A stretch of 64,000 nucleotides of DNA from Armatimonas rosea. GTDB lineage: Bacteria > Armatimonadota > Armatimonadia > Armatimonadales > Armatimonadaceae. The stretch's first letter is position 1; the number at the start of each line of letters is the position of its first letter. The notes beneath the pieces were generated by a model. It saw only the letters and a program-made list of their open reading frames with translations. It did not search any database and was not told where the DNA came from. Of this stretch, positions 48,612-57,414 are shown one piece after another. The position numbers and the translations under genes are program-made. The stretch lies in contig NZ_JACHGW010000002.1 of the NCBI RefSeq assembly GCF_014202505.1, positions 310,001 through 374,000 of the forward strand, read 5' to 3'.

Positions 48612-50701
48612 AGTAGATCGATCTCGTAGATGGACCAGTGGTAGGTGGGGCTGGTGCCGGTCTGGGTGATGCGGACGAAGCGGGCGGTCTGGGGAGCAAA
48701 CGTGATGGTGGTGATCCCGAGCTCGCCCTTGCCGGTGGCGACCGGCGAGCTCCAGTGGGTGCCGTCTTGGGAGACCGTCACCGCGTAGCCCACGGGCGAG
48801 TCCCAGAGCGCCCAAGTGTTGTCTAGGACGATCTTGAAGAAGCGCTCCGGGCGCTGGAGGTCGAGCTGGAACCACTGGCCGGGGTACTGGGTCTTGGTCA
48901 TGTCCCGCCAGCCCGTCCAGTGGTCGCCGTCGATGGCGCTGCTGGCCGGAACCGCGATAGGGATCTTAGCACCGCTGAAGAGAAAAGAGCTGTCGGGCAC
49001 GGACGCCGACGCGACCCAGTGCTTCTTCTCCAGCGGCTTGACCTTTTTAACGGGCTTTGGCGCGGGCTTGGGCGACGTGAGCGGCAGGCTCCCGAGGCCG
49101 CGGAGCTTCCACGTGCCCGTGGGAACGGAGAACGTGACATAGTCCGCGTCCTCCCCGAGAAACGCCACCCCCACCGGAGTGCGCTGGGCACGGCCACTCT
49201 CCCAGAGCGTTCGGTTGCCGAGCTTGATCGCCTTCAGCGCCGAGAAGGCCGCCTTGGGAATCCCGACAATGGCTTTCGTCGTTGGCGGCGCTGTCACCGT
49301 GAGGGCGTACTCGGTCTTGGTCTTCTTGATCGCGACCGTCACGCTGCCCTTCACCGTAGGGACAACGAGATTTATCTCCGTCAGAAACGCCTCTTTGGGC
49401 AAGACGTGGAAGGTCGCCCAGCCGGGCTCCACCGGGGTGACACCCGTGATGCTCTGGGAGAGGATCAGCGCGGGCGGGTTCCAGCCATGGTTCAGCGACG
49501 ATGCATCGTCGAAGGCGTCTATCCGCGATGCCCACCAGCGGTCGTAGTGCTCCCAGAGGGTGGTGAAGGTGCAGGGGATCATGGTCTTGTAGCGCTCGTA
49601 CATCCGAAGGAGCGCGTACTCTTGCCGCCCCATCGTGCAGAGCGCCTCAAAGACCCACCGGTCGAAGAAACAGCTCGCGTAGGTCTTCTTGGTCAGGACA
49701 TTCTCGTAGATCGCGTCCCACTTCCCGCGCTCCGCCAGCCCGACATTCACCGCCATCGCATTGGCACGGTCATCGGGCGTAGTGACCTGCGCGGACTGGT
49801 AGTAGCTCCCCTTCCAGAACTGGCTGTCGAAGCTCGCCTGGATCGCGGCCCGCCTCCGGTCGAGCTCGGGCACATCAGAGTCATGGCCCGTGGCGAGCGC
49901 GATCTTCTTAAGCGTGCCGAGGCAGTTGTAGAAGAAGCATGTCTCCGTTACCGCGATATCCTTGACCTCCTTGCCCCAGTCGAACCACGTCCGCTTGCCA
50001 AATGGATACGTTTCAAACAAAAACCGCTTGGTCTGCTCGTAGATCTTCCGTAGCGACTCCAGATCGCCGGTGTGCAAGTAGTAGAACCACAGCCCGTAGT
50101 CTCCGAGGAACTCCAAGTGCTGGCCGGGGTAGAACTTGGGCTCTAGCTTGCGTAGCACCAGCTCCTTGGCCAGTGTGTGCGCTCTCTGGTCAAAGACATA
50201 GAAACACTGGTTCAGCTCCGGCGTCCCATCGCCCCAGAAGCCGACCCGCTCCCGGTCGGGACAGTCGTAGAAGTGGTCCCGCATGCAGATGTAGGCCGTG
50301 CGCGCCGCCTTGGTCCAGAGCGTGTTGTAGTCGCTATCGTTGCAGACAAACGAGCCGGCAAAGCTCGTGTCGTAGCCCGTCTCGCGGTACTGCACGGCTC
50401 GAACCGTCATCCCCGCTGGAATCGTGTAGACCGCGCCCTCGCCACTGACCCAGTTCTTCGCCTCGTAGCGCTGCACGCCCGGCTTGGCCGTGCAGGTCTC
50501 CGTAGGCGTCAGATAGAGCACCAGCGGGTTGCTGGAGTTGAAGGAAATCTGCCCCCCGCTGGGGCTCTCCACCTCGATCCACGGCTGAAAGTGGCAGTTG
50601 TACGGCATCGTGCAGACCAGCTTCCACGGCACGTCCTCGACGTGCGGTAGGTCCTTCGACGTTCGCAAGTAGGGCTTCAGCCCAAAGTCTTTAATGGCCA
50701 T
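48608..50701 (-). CDS. GH78 alpha-L-rhamnosidase with C-terminal F5/8-type carbohydrate-binding domain
   Basis: 697 aa from the ATG at 50701. The catalytic (alpha/alpha)6 barrel shows 'FYDCPDRERVGFWGD', which contains the acidic residues that act as general acid and base in GH78, and 'TTLWEHYDRWWASRIDAFDD' region typical of the family. The usual N-terminal domains are reduced. Residues about 565-697 form an F5/8-type C (CBM32-like) sandwich ('AIDGDHWTGWRDMTKTQYPG', 'RFVRITQTGTSPTYHW'). A Lys/Pro linker (PKPAPKPVKKVKPLEKK) joins the two. No signal peptide was found. It cleaves terminal alpha-L-rhamnose. Confidence 0.88.
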   Translation of the reverse strand: MAIKDFGLKPYLRTSKDLPHVEDVPWKLVCTMPYNCHFQPWIEVESPSGGQISFNSSNPLVLYLTPTETCTAKPGVQRYEAKNWVSGEGAVYTIPAGMTVRAVQYRETGYDTSFAGSFVCNDSDYNTLWTKAARTAYICMRDHFYDCPDRERVGFWGDGTPELNQCFYVFDQRAHTLAKELVLRKLEPKFYPGQHLEFLGDYGLWFYYLHTGDLESLRKIYEQTKRFLFETYPFGKRTWFDWGKEVKDIAVTETCFFYNCLGTLKKIALATGHDSDVPELDRRRAAIQASFDSQFWKGSYYQSAQVTTPDDRANAMAVNVGLAERGKWDAIYENVLTKKTYASCFFDRWVFEALCTMGRQEYALLRMYERYKTMIPCTFTTLWEHYDRWWASRIDAFDDASSLNHGWNPPALILSQSITGVTPVEPGWATFHVLPKEAFLTEINLVVPTVKGSVTVAIKKTKTEYALTVTAPPTTKAIVGIPKAAFSALKAIKLGNRTLWESGRAQRTPVGVAFLGEDADYVTFSVPTGTWKLRGLGSLPLTSPKPAPKPVKKVKPLEKKHWVASASVPDSSFLFSGAKIPIAVPASSAIDGDHWTGWRDMTKTQYPGQWFQLDLQRPERFFKIVLDNTWALWDSPVGYAVTVSQDGTHWSSPVATGKGELGITTITFAPQTARFVRITQTGTSPTYHWSIYEIDLL

Positions 50702-50765
50702 ATTTTTACTTCGCCCAATTCCAACCGGCGGCATACGGGCGTGGATAGAAATACAAATCCCTCTC

Positions 50766-51611
50766 TTATGGTCGCTCAGGATTGTTACACAGGCATTGAA
50801 TCTGGGCCCCATCATAGGGGCTAGGGTCCTCTGGTGAACGGAGAATAATAACCCCCGTGCCGTGGCACTCGGAGCACGAGGGATTCGGAATACTGCGCTC
50901 TTTAAAACCACGATTCCATGCTAATAGCTGCCAGTCCTGACCTTCTCGAAGAAAGGGATTCTCTTCAAATTGTCCGCCGCGTTCGGCGCACTGACGGCCT
51001 TGCTCGTGGAGTGCGGCGAGATGCTCCTCAAAGTCATCGATGGCTTTCCAATGAAAGTGGGCGGTGCGTGGCTCTAGGGTGAAGGCGAAGTAGTTGCCTC
51101 CCGCGTTGGGGGGCTGGTCCCAGCGCCGACTGATCGGCTCGCCGGTCAGGTGGCAGTAGAGCAGGGTTCCGACTGCGCCGTGGGAGACAATTGCGATTGG
51201 GCCGTCGGTGGGATCGGCGGCGACCAGGGCCTCGACAGCGCTCACGATTCGGTTCTGGGCAGCGCGTGCCGTCTCCCAGCCACGCACGGACTGCTCGGGG
51301 TGGGCGAAGAAGACATTGGCGACCTGCTCGAACTCGTCGGGCGGGAGAAACCCGGTCGCCGATCGGTCGTTCTCCCCGAGGGCCTCGAGCTGCGTAAAGC
51401 CAAGACCGAGGAGATTGGCCAGCAGCTCGGCACCGTCGATGGCCTTCTGCTCCGTGCTGGAGTAGATCGCCGTGAGGGTAGGGACCCAGGGCTGGCGCAG
51501 GCCCTGCTCCATGCGCTCCCGCCCGCGCTCCGAGAGCGGCCACTGCGGCACGGGCACCGCGGGGTCGATTTTTACATTGGGGTGGGTGATGAAGTAGATG
51601 AGCTTGGGCAT
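50766..51611 (-). CDS. Histidine phosphatase (PGAM fold) with CxxCxGxG zinc-knuckle tail
   Basis: 281 aa from the ATG at 51611. Residues 1-195 are a histidine-phosphatase domain in which the phosphorylated His sits in 'YFITHPNVKIDPAVPVPQW' rather than the usual RHG motif. 'IYSSTEQKAIDGA' and 'IAIVSHGAVGTLLYCHL' give the other active-site Arg-equivalent and His. Residues about 245-280 carry 'CSECHGTG' and 'QCLCNN', like a half of the DnaJ zinc module. Function is not known. TAAACT lies 8 bases before the ATG, consistent with a leaderless promoter. Confidence 0.82.
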   Translation of the reverse strand: MPKLIYFITHPNVKIDPAVPVPQWPLSERGRERMEQGLRQPWVPTLTAIYSSTEQKAIDGAELLANLLGLGFTQLEALGENDRSATGFLPPDEFEQVANVFFAHPEQSVRGWETARAAQNRIVSAVEALVAADPTDGPIAIVSHGAVGTLLYCHLTGEPISRRWDQPPNAGGNYFAFTLEPRTAHFHWKAIDDFEEHLAALHEQGRQCAERGGQFEENPFLREGQDWQLLAWNRGFKERSIPNPSCSECHGTGVIILRSPEDPSPYDGAQIQCLCNNPERP

Positions 51612-51619
51612 TTGTGGGA

Positions 51620-51664
51620 AGTTTAGCACAAAGGAGCTACCCGTGTTCAGGCGGCGGCTATAAT
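51620..51664. promoter_or_regulatory. Divergent leaderless promoters (histidine phosphatase / coiled-coil protein)
   Basis: TAAACT on the minus strand (51625-51620) is 8 bases from the ATG at 51611. A perfect TATAAT on the plus strand (51659-51664) is 5 bases from the ATG at 51670. Only 58 bases separate the two starts, and there is no Shine-Dalgarno before the plus-strand ATG. Confidence 0.55.
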
Positions 51665-51669
51665 AGGCC

Positions 51670-52623
51670 ATGGAGATTTTTCCTCAGAACCTGAGTAGCC
51701 GCTACCATATCGAGCTCGTGCGGCGACGCTCTGCCAAGGGGGTTGCAGAGCCGAGGGTGGATGAGCCTATCCCCAAGCCGGAGCTGGGGAAGATGGGGCG
51801 TTACTGGGCCCAGAGCATGGAACTTACTGAGGAGCAGGCGGCTCTCGCGGCACCGGCAGCCGCACCAGGAGCCAAGAGTATGGCGGCGCTGACGATGATG
51901 ATGGGAGGACTCTTTGCTGTGCTTCCCGCCATTGTCGTGGGGGCGTCGCTGCGCAACGCAGCACTGGGATTTTCTGTCTTTGGCGCGGGCACGACCGCGC
52001 TTTGGTTTCTTGCCCATGGCCCCGTTGCCCAGTTTGTCTTTCGAAAGGCGCACGAAGCACTCACACCTAAAGAAGTGGAGGACATGATCAGCCGCTGCCA
52101 GGATGAGCTGACAAAAGCCTATCTTCAGCTCGTGCGCGATGCGGTGCTGGTCGAGGCCAACGACGCGACAGCACTCAAGGTGCGCGAGGCGCTCTCGGCG
52201 CTCGGGGAGGCCATTGAGGCGCTTCCTGCCGTCGTGATCCAGCCGCAAGATAGCACGCTACTACAGCGGCAGGCGCGGGAGCTGACCGAGCGCGCTGCGA
52301 CCGAGACCGACCCCGTGATCTCCGCCTCGCTCCTGCGCCAGGCCGAGTCCGCCGAGCAGCGCGCCGAGAGCCAGGAAAAATCCGCGCTCGTGGGGCGCCG
52401 CGCCACTGTTTTGCGTGAGGAGATTCTCTCCAAGATCGCCGCGCTCCGGGACGCAATCGCGGCGCAGCAGTCGGGTGCACTCGATGCCACGGCGCTCGCT
52501 GCGCTCTCGGAGTCCGCCCGCAGTGTCGCCAAAGAGTCGCAGAGCGCCGCCTCCGCCCAAGACGAGCTCGCACGCTTTCTCGCTCCCCAAGAAACGCCAC
52601 TCGTACAGAAAGTCCAGCCATGA
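51670..52623 (+). CDS. Membrane protein with long coiled coil, unrecognised
   Basis: 317 aa. The N-terminal 70 residues are soluble, then one or two membrane segments ('MAALTMMMGGLFAVLPAIVV' and 'AALGFSVFGAGTTALWFLA'). Residues about 130-310 are Ala/Glu/Ser-rich helix with coiled-coil character ('LLQRQARELTERAATETDPV', 'EIAAL'-like heptads). No known domain. The start is fixed by the TATAAT box. It is coupled to the SGNH hydrolase by an ATGA overlap. Confidence 0.75.
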   Translation: MEIFPQNLSSRYHIELVRRRSAKGVAEPRVDEPIPKPELGKMGRYWAQSMELTEEQAALAAPAAAPGAKSMAALTMMMGGLFAVLPAIVVGASLRNAALGFSVFGAGTTALWFLAHGPVAQFVFRKAHEALTPKEVEDMISRCQDELTKAYLQLVRDAVLVEANDATALKVREALSALGEAIEALPAVVIQPQDSTLLQRQARELTERAATETDPVISASLLRQAESAEQRAESQEKSALVGRRATVLREEILSKIAALRDAIAAQQSGALDATALAALSESARSVAKESQSAASAQDELARFLAPQETPLVQKVQP

Positions 52624-53855
52624 ACCGTCAAGATTTCCCGCTCGTCCCTGCCCAAGAGTGCCGCCCGCGCCAGGGGCTCCCGAACTTTTTAGCAAAGGCA
52701 AAGAAGCCCGGTGCCGAGGTCAAGATCGGCTATCTGGGGGGCTCGATCACCGCGCAGCCCGGCTGGCGGCCCAAGACCCTGGCGCACTTTCAGAAGGCAT
52801 TTCCTGAGGCAAAGTTCTCGGAGATCAATGCGGCCATCGGCGGCACGGGCTCGGATCTCGGGGTCTTCCGGCTCAAGCAAGACGTCTTAGACAAGAAGCC
52901 GGACTTGCTGTTTGTGGAGTTCGCGGTCAACGACGGTGGCGCGGCACCGGAGCAGATCACGCGCTGCATGGAGGGGATTGTCCGCCAGACCTGGAAGGCG
53001 CTCCCGAGCTGCGATATCTGCTTTGTCTACACGGTCACCGAGAGCCTCGTCCCGCCGCTCTTGGAGGGCAAGTTCCCCCGCGCCGCCAGCGTGATGGAGG
53101 GAGTCGCGGAGCACTACGGGATTCCCAGCATTCATCTGGCGCTTGAAGTGGCGGCGCTGGCGAAGGCGGGGAAGCTGCTCTGGAAAGCGCCTCTGCCGAA
53201 GGAGAGAAGCGCCGACGGCCCGCTGGTCTTTGCCAACGATGGGGTGCATCCCTACCCCGAGACCGGCCACGAGCTCTATCTTCAGGCTATCGTTCGCTCG
53301 CTGGAGCCGATTGCAATGGCATCGCAGCGGGCGCGGCGGCACGGGCTGCCCAAGCCGCTGAACGGAGCAAACTACGAGAAGGCAACGCTGGTTCCGGTGA
53401 GCCCGGCGCAGCTCTCGGCGGGGTTTGTGGCGCTCGATCCGGCGAGCAACCCGGTCGCGAAGAGCTTTGCGGGGCGGATGGGCGGTGGACTTTACCGCAG
53501 CACGCAGCCTGGTGCCACCCTGACGTTCTCCTTTACCGGCACCTACGCCGCGCTCTACGATATTCTGGGGCCGGACTGTGGGCAGGTGACGGTCCTACTG
53601 GACAACCAGCCGCCGCGCCTCGTGCCGCGCTTCGATGCCTACTGTACCTACCACCGGCTGGCGACTCTTCTCATTGGTGCCGATCTGCCCGACACGCTCC
53701 ATACGGTCATGATCACTCTTCACCCCGACCAGCCGGACAAGGCGAAGATTCTCGCCCAGCGCAAGGAAAAAATGGACAACCCGGCACGCTTCAACGACCG
53801 AGCGCTCTATCCCGGCGCATTGCTGATTGTCGGGGAGCTGAAGAAAGGCGCGTGA
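52620..53855 (+). CDS. SGNH/GDSL hydrolase with C-terminal beta domain
   Basis: 411 aa. Block I is 'IGYLGGSITAQPGWR', block II 'NAAIGGTGSDLGVFRL', block III 'FVEFAVNDGG', and block V 'FANDGVHPYPETGHELYL' carries Asp and His. Residues about 265-411 are a beta-sandwich ('GLYRSTQPGATLTFSFTGTY', 'GQVTVLLDN'). There is no signal peptide. This arrangement is found in acyl-esterases that deacylate glycans. The stop is next to the stop of the convergent GDYXXLXY gene. Confidence 0.85.
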   Translation: MNRQDFPLVPAQECRPRQGLPNFLAKAKKPGAEVKIGYLGGSITAQPGWRPKTLAHFQKAFPEAKFSEINAAIGGTGSDLGVFRLKQDVLDKKPDLLFVEFAVNDGGAAPEQITRCMEGIVRQTWKALPSCDICFVYTVTESLVPPLLEGKFPRAASVMEGVAEHYGIPSIHLALEVAALAKAGKLLWKAPLPKERSADGPLVFANDGVHPYPETGHELYLQAIVRSLEPIAMASQRARRHGLPKPLNGANYEKATLVPVSPAQLSAGFVALDPASNPVAKSFAGRMGGGLYRSTQPGATLTFSFTGTYAALYDILGPDCGQVTVLLDNQPPRLVPRFDAYCTYHRLATLLIGADLPDTLHTVMITLHPDQPDKAKILAQRKEKMDNPARFNDRALYPGALLIVGELKKGA

Positions 53856-54389
53856 CTATCGCTTGGGCGTAGGGCGCTTGGGCTCGACCGTCACCGCTTT
53901 TAGGACGGCGTGTCCTTGGGTGTCCACCCGCACCTCCGCGATGAGCTGACGGTCGTTGCGGCGCCCTTCGCGCTCCAGCTCCGGGCCTTTTCCACGGGGG
54001 ACAAACCAGCTCTCGATACCGTAAGCGACGCGGCAGTGGGTCTTGTCCGCGCTGGTGACCGTCCCCTTGAGGAACGCGAAAGAGTCGGTGGGGCGCGTGC
54101 GGGAGGGGGCTCCGGGCTCCACAAAGCGGCCTGAGCGCTCAAGGGGCATGTAGACCGTCTCGCCTTTCTGCAAAGGTGGCCCCGCCAGCCAGCTACTCTG
54201 CACTTCCGAAATACTATAGCTCAGCACGACATACTCGCCGCGGAAGAAGTCCACGGGGTCGATGGGCTCGACCCGGAGCAGGACCGACTGCCCCGTGCGG
54301 AGCGTCAGCTGCCGCGCTCCCAGGAGCCCGAGTATCAGCGCCACTTGGAGCGCCACGATCAGCGCGAACCGTCTTGGAAACGCTTGCAT
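53856..54389 (-). CDS. GDYXXLXY-domain membrane protein
   Basis: 177 aa from the ATG at 54389, with an N-terminal membrane anchor ('FALIVALQVALILGLLGARQ'). The family-naming motif appears as GEYVVLSY in 'DFFRGEYVVLSYSISEVQ'. The rest is a beta-rich extracytoplasmic domain. Members almost always neighbour DUF2157/DUF4401 membrane proteins, as here (4-base gap). Function unknown; a cell-envelope role is likely. Confidence 0.85.
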   Translation of the reverse strand: MQAFPRRFALIVALQVALILGLLGARQLTLRTGQSVLLRVEPIDPVDFFRGEYVVLSYSISEVQSSWLAGPPLQKGETVYMPLERSGRFVEPGAPSRTRPTDSFAFLKGTVTSADKTHCRVAYGIESWFVPRGKGPELEREGRRNDRQLIAEVRVDTQGHAVLKAVTVEPKRPTPKR

Positions 54390-54393
54390 TGCC

Positions 54394-55557
54394 TTACTCC
54401 CTCTCCGCCAGTTTCTTGAGCAGTGTCCGTCGCATGCGCTCCAGCGCCAGCCCGCCGCCCAGCAGGACAACTCCCGCGCTCAGGAAGAAAATCTCCATCG
54501 GGAGGCGCTCCCAGAGCAGCTCGACATAGCGGCTCAGCACCTCCAGCGCAAAGAACGCCAGCGCCAGCTGCACCCACCCCGGCTCCCGTCGCTCATAGCC
54601 GACCCAGAGGACGCCTAGAATCACCAGGAGCAAGAGAATATTAAAGCCCGTCCGTAGCAGGGCCTCGTCGATGCCGCCCCCCACGAGCAAGCCTCCCGCC
54701 AGCACTGCCAGTGCGAGGAGCACCAGCCCCTCGCCCCGCTCCAGCGGCTCTTGGCCCCGCCGGAAGAGTAGCGCAAGAGTGGTTGCCAAGGTCACCGCGC
54801 CCAAGAGCACTAGCCGAAGCTTCCCACCCGGCGCAAGGTAGGCCCACTCCGCGCTAGGGGAGCTGTAAAAGGAGAGCCCAAAATCGGCGAGGAGGGTCAA
54901 GGTGGCCAAGACCACAAAGGCACCGAGCCCGGCGAGCCCGGCGAGGCGGGGGACTAAGCGGCCTAGCGCCACGAGGAGCGTGCCCCAGAGCAGGGAGACC
55001 GCGCAGAACCCGCCGGGGCTGTCGTACCAGAACGCGGCCTCCCCACCCAGCGCGACCGTGAGCAGGATCAGGCCCAGCCCGAGCATCGCCCGCGACTCCA
55101 GGAGCCAGCCCAGCGGCAGGACACCCACGGCCCAGAGAACCAAAAGCGACGGTGCCTCGGCGTTGATGTGCATGGCCTGCGCCACCAGAAAGACATTCGC
55201 GCCGTAGAGCAGGACCCCCAGAAAGAGCAAGGCATTGCCCGTCCCATGGTAGCTCTCCCCAACATAGCGCAACCGAAAGCCCCCCCCGTACGCGAGCACC
55301 ATCGCCACCAGCAGGCCACCGAGCTTTGCCGCGCCGGGGATCACGGCCCAGTTGGAGGCGACAAAGACAATCATCCCGATCCCGATCAGCAGCGCCCCCA
55401 GAAACGAGAGTGCCACCGCGAGCCTGCTCCGCGCCGGGCCATCTTGGCCATCGTAGCGCGCCAGCAAGCGCTCCGCAAGGGCGGCGTCCACCAGGCCCTC
55501 GTCGTGCCAGTGTTCCACTTCGAGCTGGAGCCGCCGAACGAACTCGGATTCTTTCAT
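54394..55557 (-). CDS. DUF2157 membrane protein
   Basis: 387 aa. The cytoplasmic start 'FVRRLQLEVEHWHDEGLVDA' is the DUF2157 signature, followed by 10 or more hydrophobic segments (for instance 'LAVALSFLGALLIGIGMIVF' and 'GLGAFVVLATLTLLADFGLS'). The C-terminal half resembles the DUF4401 partner. It forms an operon with the GDYXXLXY gene. Function unknown. TACAGT lies 5 bases before the ATG, indicating a leaderless start. Confidence 0.85.
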   Translation of the reverse strand: MKESEFVRRLQLEVEHWHDEGLVDAALAERLLARYDGQDGPARSRLAVALSFLGALLIGIGMIVFVASNWAVIPGAAKLGGLLVAMVLAYGGGFRLRYVGESYHGTGNALLFLGVLLYGANVFLVAQAMHINAEAPSLLVLWAVGVLPLGWLLESRAMLGLGLILLTVALGGEAAFWYDSPGGFCAVSLLWGTLLVALGRLVPRLAGLAGLGAFVVLATLTLLADFGLSFYSSPSAEWAYLAPGGKLRLVLLGAVTLATTLALLFRRGQEPLERGEGLVLLALAVLAGGLLVGGGIDEALLRTGFNILLLLVILGVLWVGYERREPGWVQLALAFFALEVLSRYVELLWERLPMEIFFLSAGVVLLGGGLALERMRRTLLKKLAERE

Positions 55558-55562
55558 GGCTT

Positions 55563-55634
55563 ACTGTAGCCCCGTTCTGCACTCTCTGCGTGGGGCTTTC
55601 GACGGAGTTTGTGGGCACGGGGTCTGGGTACAAT
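55563..55634. promoter_or_regulatory. Divergent promoter boxes (DUF2157 / PQQ-propeller gene)
   Basis: TACAGT on the minus strand (55568-55563) is 5 bases from the DUF2157 ATG at 55557. TACAAT on the plus strand (55629-55634) would start a transcript near 55641 with a 40-base leader to the ATG at 55681. Confidence 0.45.
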
Positions 55635-55680
55635 GCCCTATGCGGCCGATTTCCAACCGGCGGCGAGGATTACAAGAAGT

Positions 55681-56850
55681 ATGGCAAATAACTGGCTTCA
55701 GTACGGCGGCCCGAACCGGGATTTCTCGCTTCCTCAAGCCCCCGCCCCGAGAGGTGCGCCGACCGTGCGCTGGCGTCGGGGGCTGGGCGAGGGGACGGCG
55801 GGGATTGTCGGGGACGAAAAAGCGCTCTTTACGCTCTACGCCGAGGGGTTCAATAAGAGCCGCGAGGCCGGGGTTGAGGTGGTGGTGAGCCTGGATGCGG
55901 CGACGGGTAAGACGCGCTGGGAGCACAAGACACCCGTGGCGATGCTGCCCAAGCAGGAGTCGTACACAAGTGATCCAATCCGGCCTCAGGCGACCCCGCT
56001 TCTCTGGCAGGGCAAGTTGCTGACGCTGGGCTTTACGGGCTTTCTCAAGTGCTTTGAGGCCGCGACGGGCAAGATTTTATGGGAGCGCGACTTGGTCAAA
56101 GAGCTGGACGCGACACCCGTCCAGTTTGGATTTGCCGCAAGCCCCCTCGCCTACGACGGCGCGTTTGTGGTGCACGTGGGGGGAAAGCAGGCCACACTGG
56201 TCGCCTTTGAGCCACGCGATGGCCGCATCCGCTGGAAGTCTGCGCCGGCTGAGCCAAGCTACGCCTCCCCGATGCGGGTGCGTATCGACGGCGAAGACCA
56301 GCTGGTGCAGCTCACGCGGGATGCGCTGGTGGGGGTGGCGGCCAAAGACGGTGCGGCGCGCTGGAGCTATCCGATGCCCAAGCTCGGGCTGACCAATGTC
56401 CCCACGCCTTTGGTGCTCCCGGAGCAGCGTGTCGTGATCTCGGGCCAGGGCGTGCTCGGGACGCGCCTGCTGAGGCTTACTAAAAACGCTGCTACAGAGG
56501 TCTGGGTAAACACGAAGTCCACCTACTTCTACTGCAACTGGGCCGCCACGCGTGAGCTCGTGCTGGGCTGCAACAACGGCGGCTTTATCAGCGCGTTACG
56601 CCTCACCGATGGCCAGGAGCTCTGGCGCGAGCGGGGGCAGACTGACGGCAATCTCTTGCAGCTCGGTGACGACACGCTCTTTCTGCGCGGCGATGGCTTG
56701 CTCACGCGGGGCCGAGCGACGGAAGGGGGCCTCAAGACAGAGCCCGGTGTGCCGCTCCTCACCGGGCGCTGCTGGACCCCGCCAACCGTGATCGGGGAGC
56801 TGTTCTACGCGCGCGACAACAAGGAGATTCTTGCCGCGTCGCTGAAGTAG
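55681..56850 (+). CDS. PQQ-type beta-propeller protein (BamB-like)
   Basis: 389 aa from the ATG at 55681 (MANNWLQYGG), preceded by a GAGGA-like site; upstream in-frame codons are not needed. At least five propeller blades show the PQQ repeat pattern 'ALDAATGKTRWEHKTPV', 'CFEAATGKILWERDLV', 'FEPRDGRIRWKSAP', 'GVAAKDGAARWSYPM' and 'ALRLTDGQELWRERG'. No signal peptide and no quinoprotein dehydrogenase residues, so it is probably a binding or scaffold propeller. The first strand 'NWLQYGGPNRDFS' is typical of such proteins in planctomycete-like bacteria. Confidence 0.85.
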   Translation: MANNWLQYGGPNRDFSLPQAPAPRGAPTVRWRRGLGEGTAGIVGDEKALFTLYAEGFNKSREAGVEVVVSLDAATGKTRWEHKTPVAMLPKQESYTSDPIRPQATPLLWQGKLLTLGFTGFLKCFEAATGKILWERDLVKELDATPVQFGFAASPLAYDGAFVVHVGGKQATLVAFEPRDGRIRWKSAPAEPSYASPMRVRIDGEDQLVQLTRDALVGVAAKDGAARWSYPMPKLGLTNVPTPLVLPEQRVVISGQGVLGTRLLRLTKNAATEVWVNTKSTYFYCNWAATRELVLGCNNGGFISALRLTDGQELWRERGQTDGNLLQLGDDTLFLRGDGLLTRGRATEGGLKTEPGVPLLTGRCWTPPTVIGELFYARDNKEILAASLK

Positions 56851-56858
56851 GTATCATC

Positions 56859-57377
56859 ATGTTCCTGACTCCTCCCGACGAGAAAGCTCTTCGCGCCACT
56901 GCCTTCGCTGCCCTGATCGCCTACGCTCTCCAGCGCGACAGTGGGATGTGCGAGTACCGCCCGAGCTTCGCGCTGTTTCAGGTGCCTAGCAAGCCCCAGC
57001 TCGTCCGTGTCCCTAAGCTCTCTCTCCCCGACGATGCCCAGCAGCAGTTCGAGGCCCACAATGGGGCGTCTCTCAAGACCGTAGCTCTCTCCCGCTCCGA
57101 GCAGGCGCGGCTCACCGAGGCGTTTCGGGTGGAGCAGCGCCGCCAGAAGTTTCTCCCCGCAAAGAAAACAATTGGGAAAGTCACGCTGGAGCTTGGCCCG
57201 AGTTGGTGGGATGGCAAGCAAGCTGTCTTGGTGAGCTTTCGCTACCAGTACTCCTTCGACGATCACTCTCTCGGGGATGGCGGCAGTGGCTCGGCGGTCT
57301 TTGGAGGGATAGTGCTGCAGGGAGAGGCGCGCCGCTGGAAGCTCTCGCAGGTCGTCCCCGTGCTGGCCGCCGGATAA
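56859..57377 (+). CDS. Hypothetical protein
   Basis: 172 aa, no recognised domain. No signal peptide. N-terminal helix 'LRATAFAALIAYALQRDSGM' is followed by mixed strands; the C-terminal half ('TLELGPSWWDGKQAVLVSF', 'GSAVFGGIVLQGEARRWKL') is beta-rich and ends like a small enzyme-inhibitor or transport-factor fold. It follows the propeller gene after 8 bases and may be co-transcribed. Confidence 0.65.
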   Translation: MFLTPPDEKALRATAFAALIAYALQRDSGMCEYRPSFALFQVPSKPQLVRVPKLSLPDDAQQQFEAHNGASLKTVALSRSEQARLTEAFRVEQRRQKFLPAKKTIGKVTLELGPSWWDGKQAVLVSFRYQYSFDDHSLGDGGSGSAVFGGIVLQGEARRWKLSQVVPVLAAG

Positions 57378-57414
57378 AGGAAAAAGCTCTCAGACCGCCG
57401 AACTAGATCGTACA

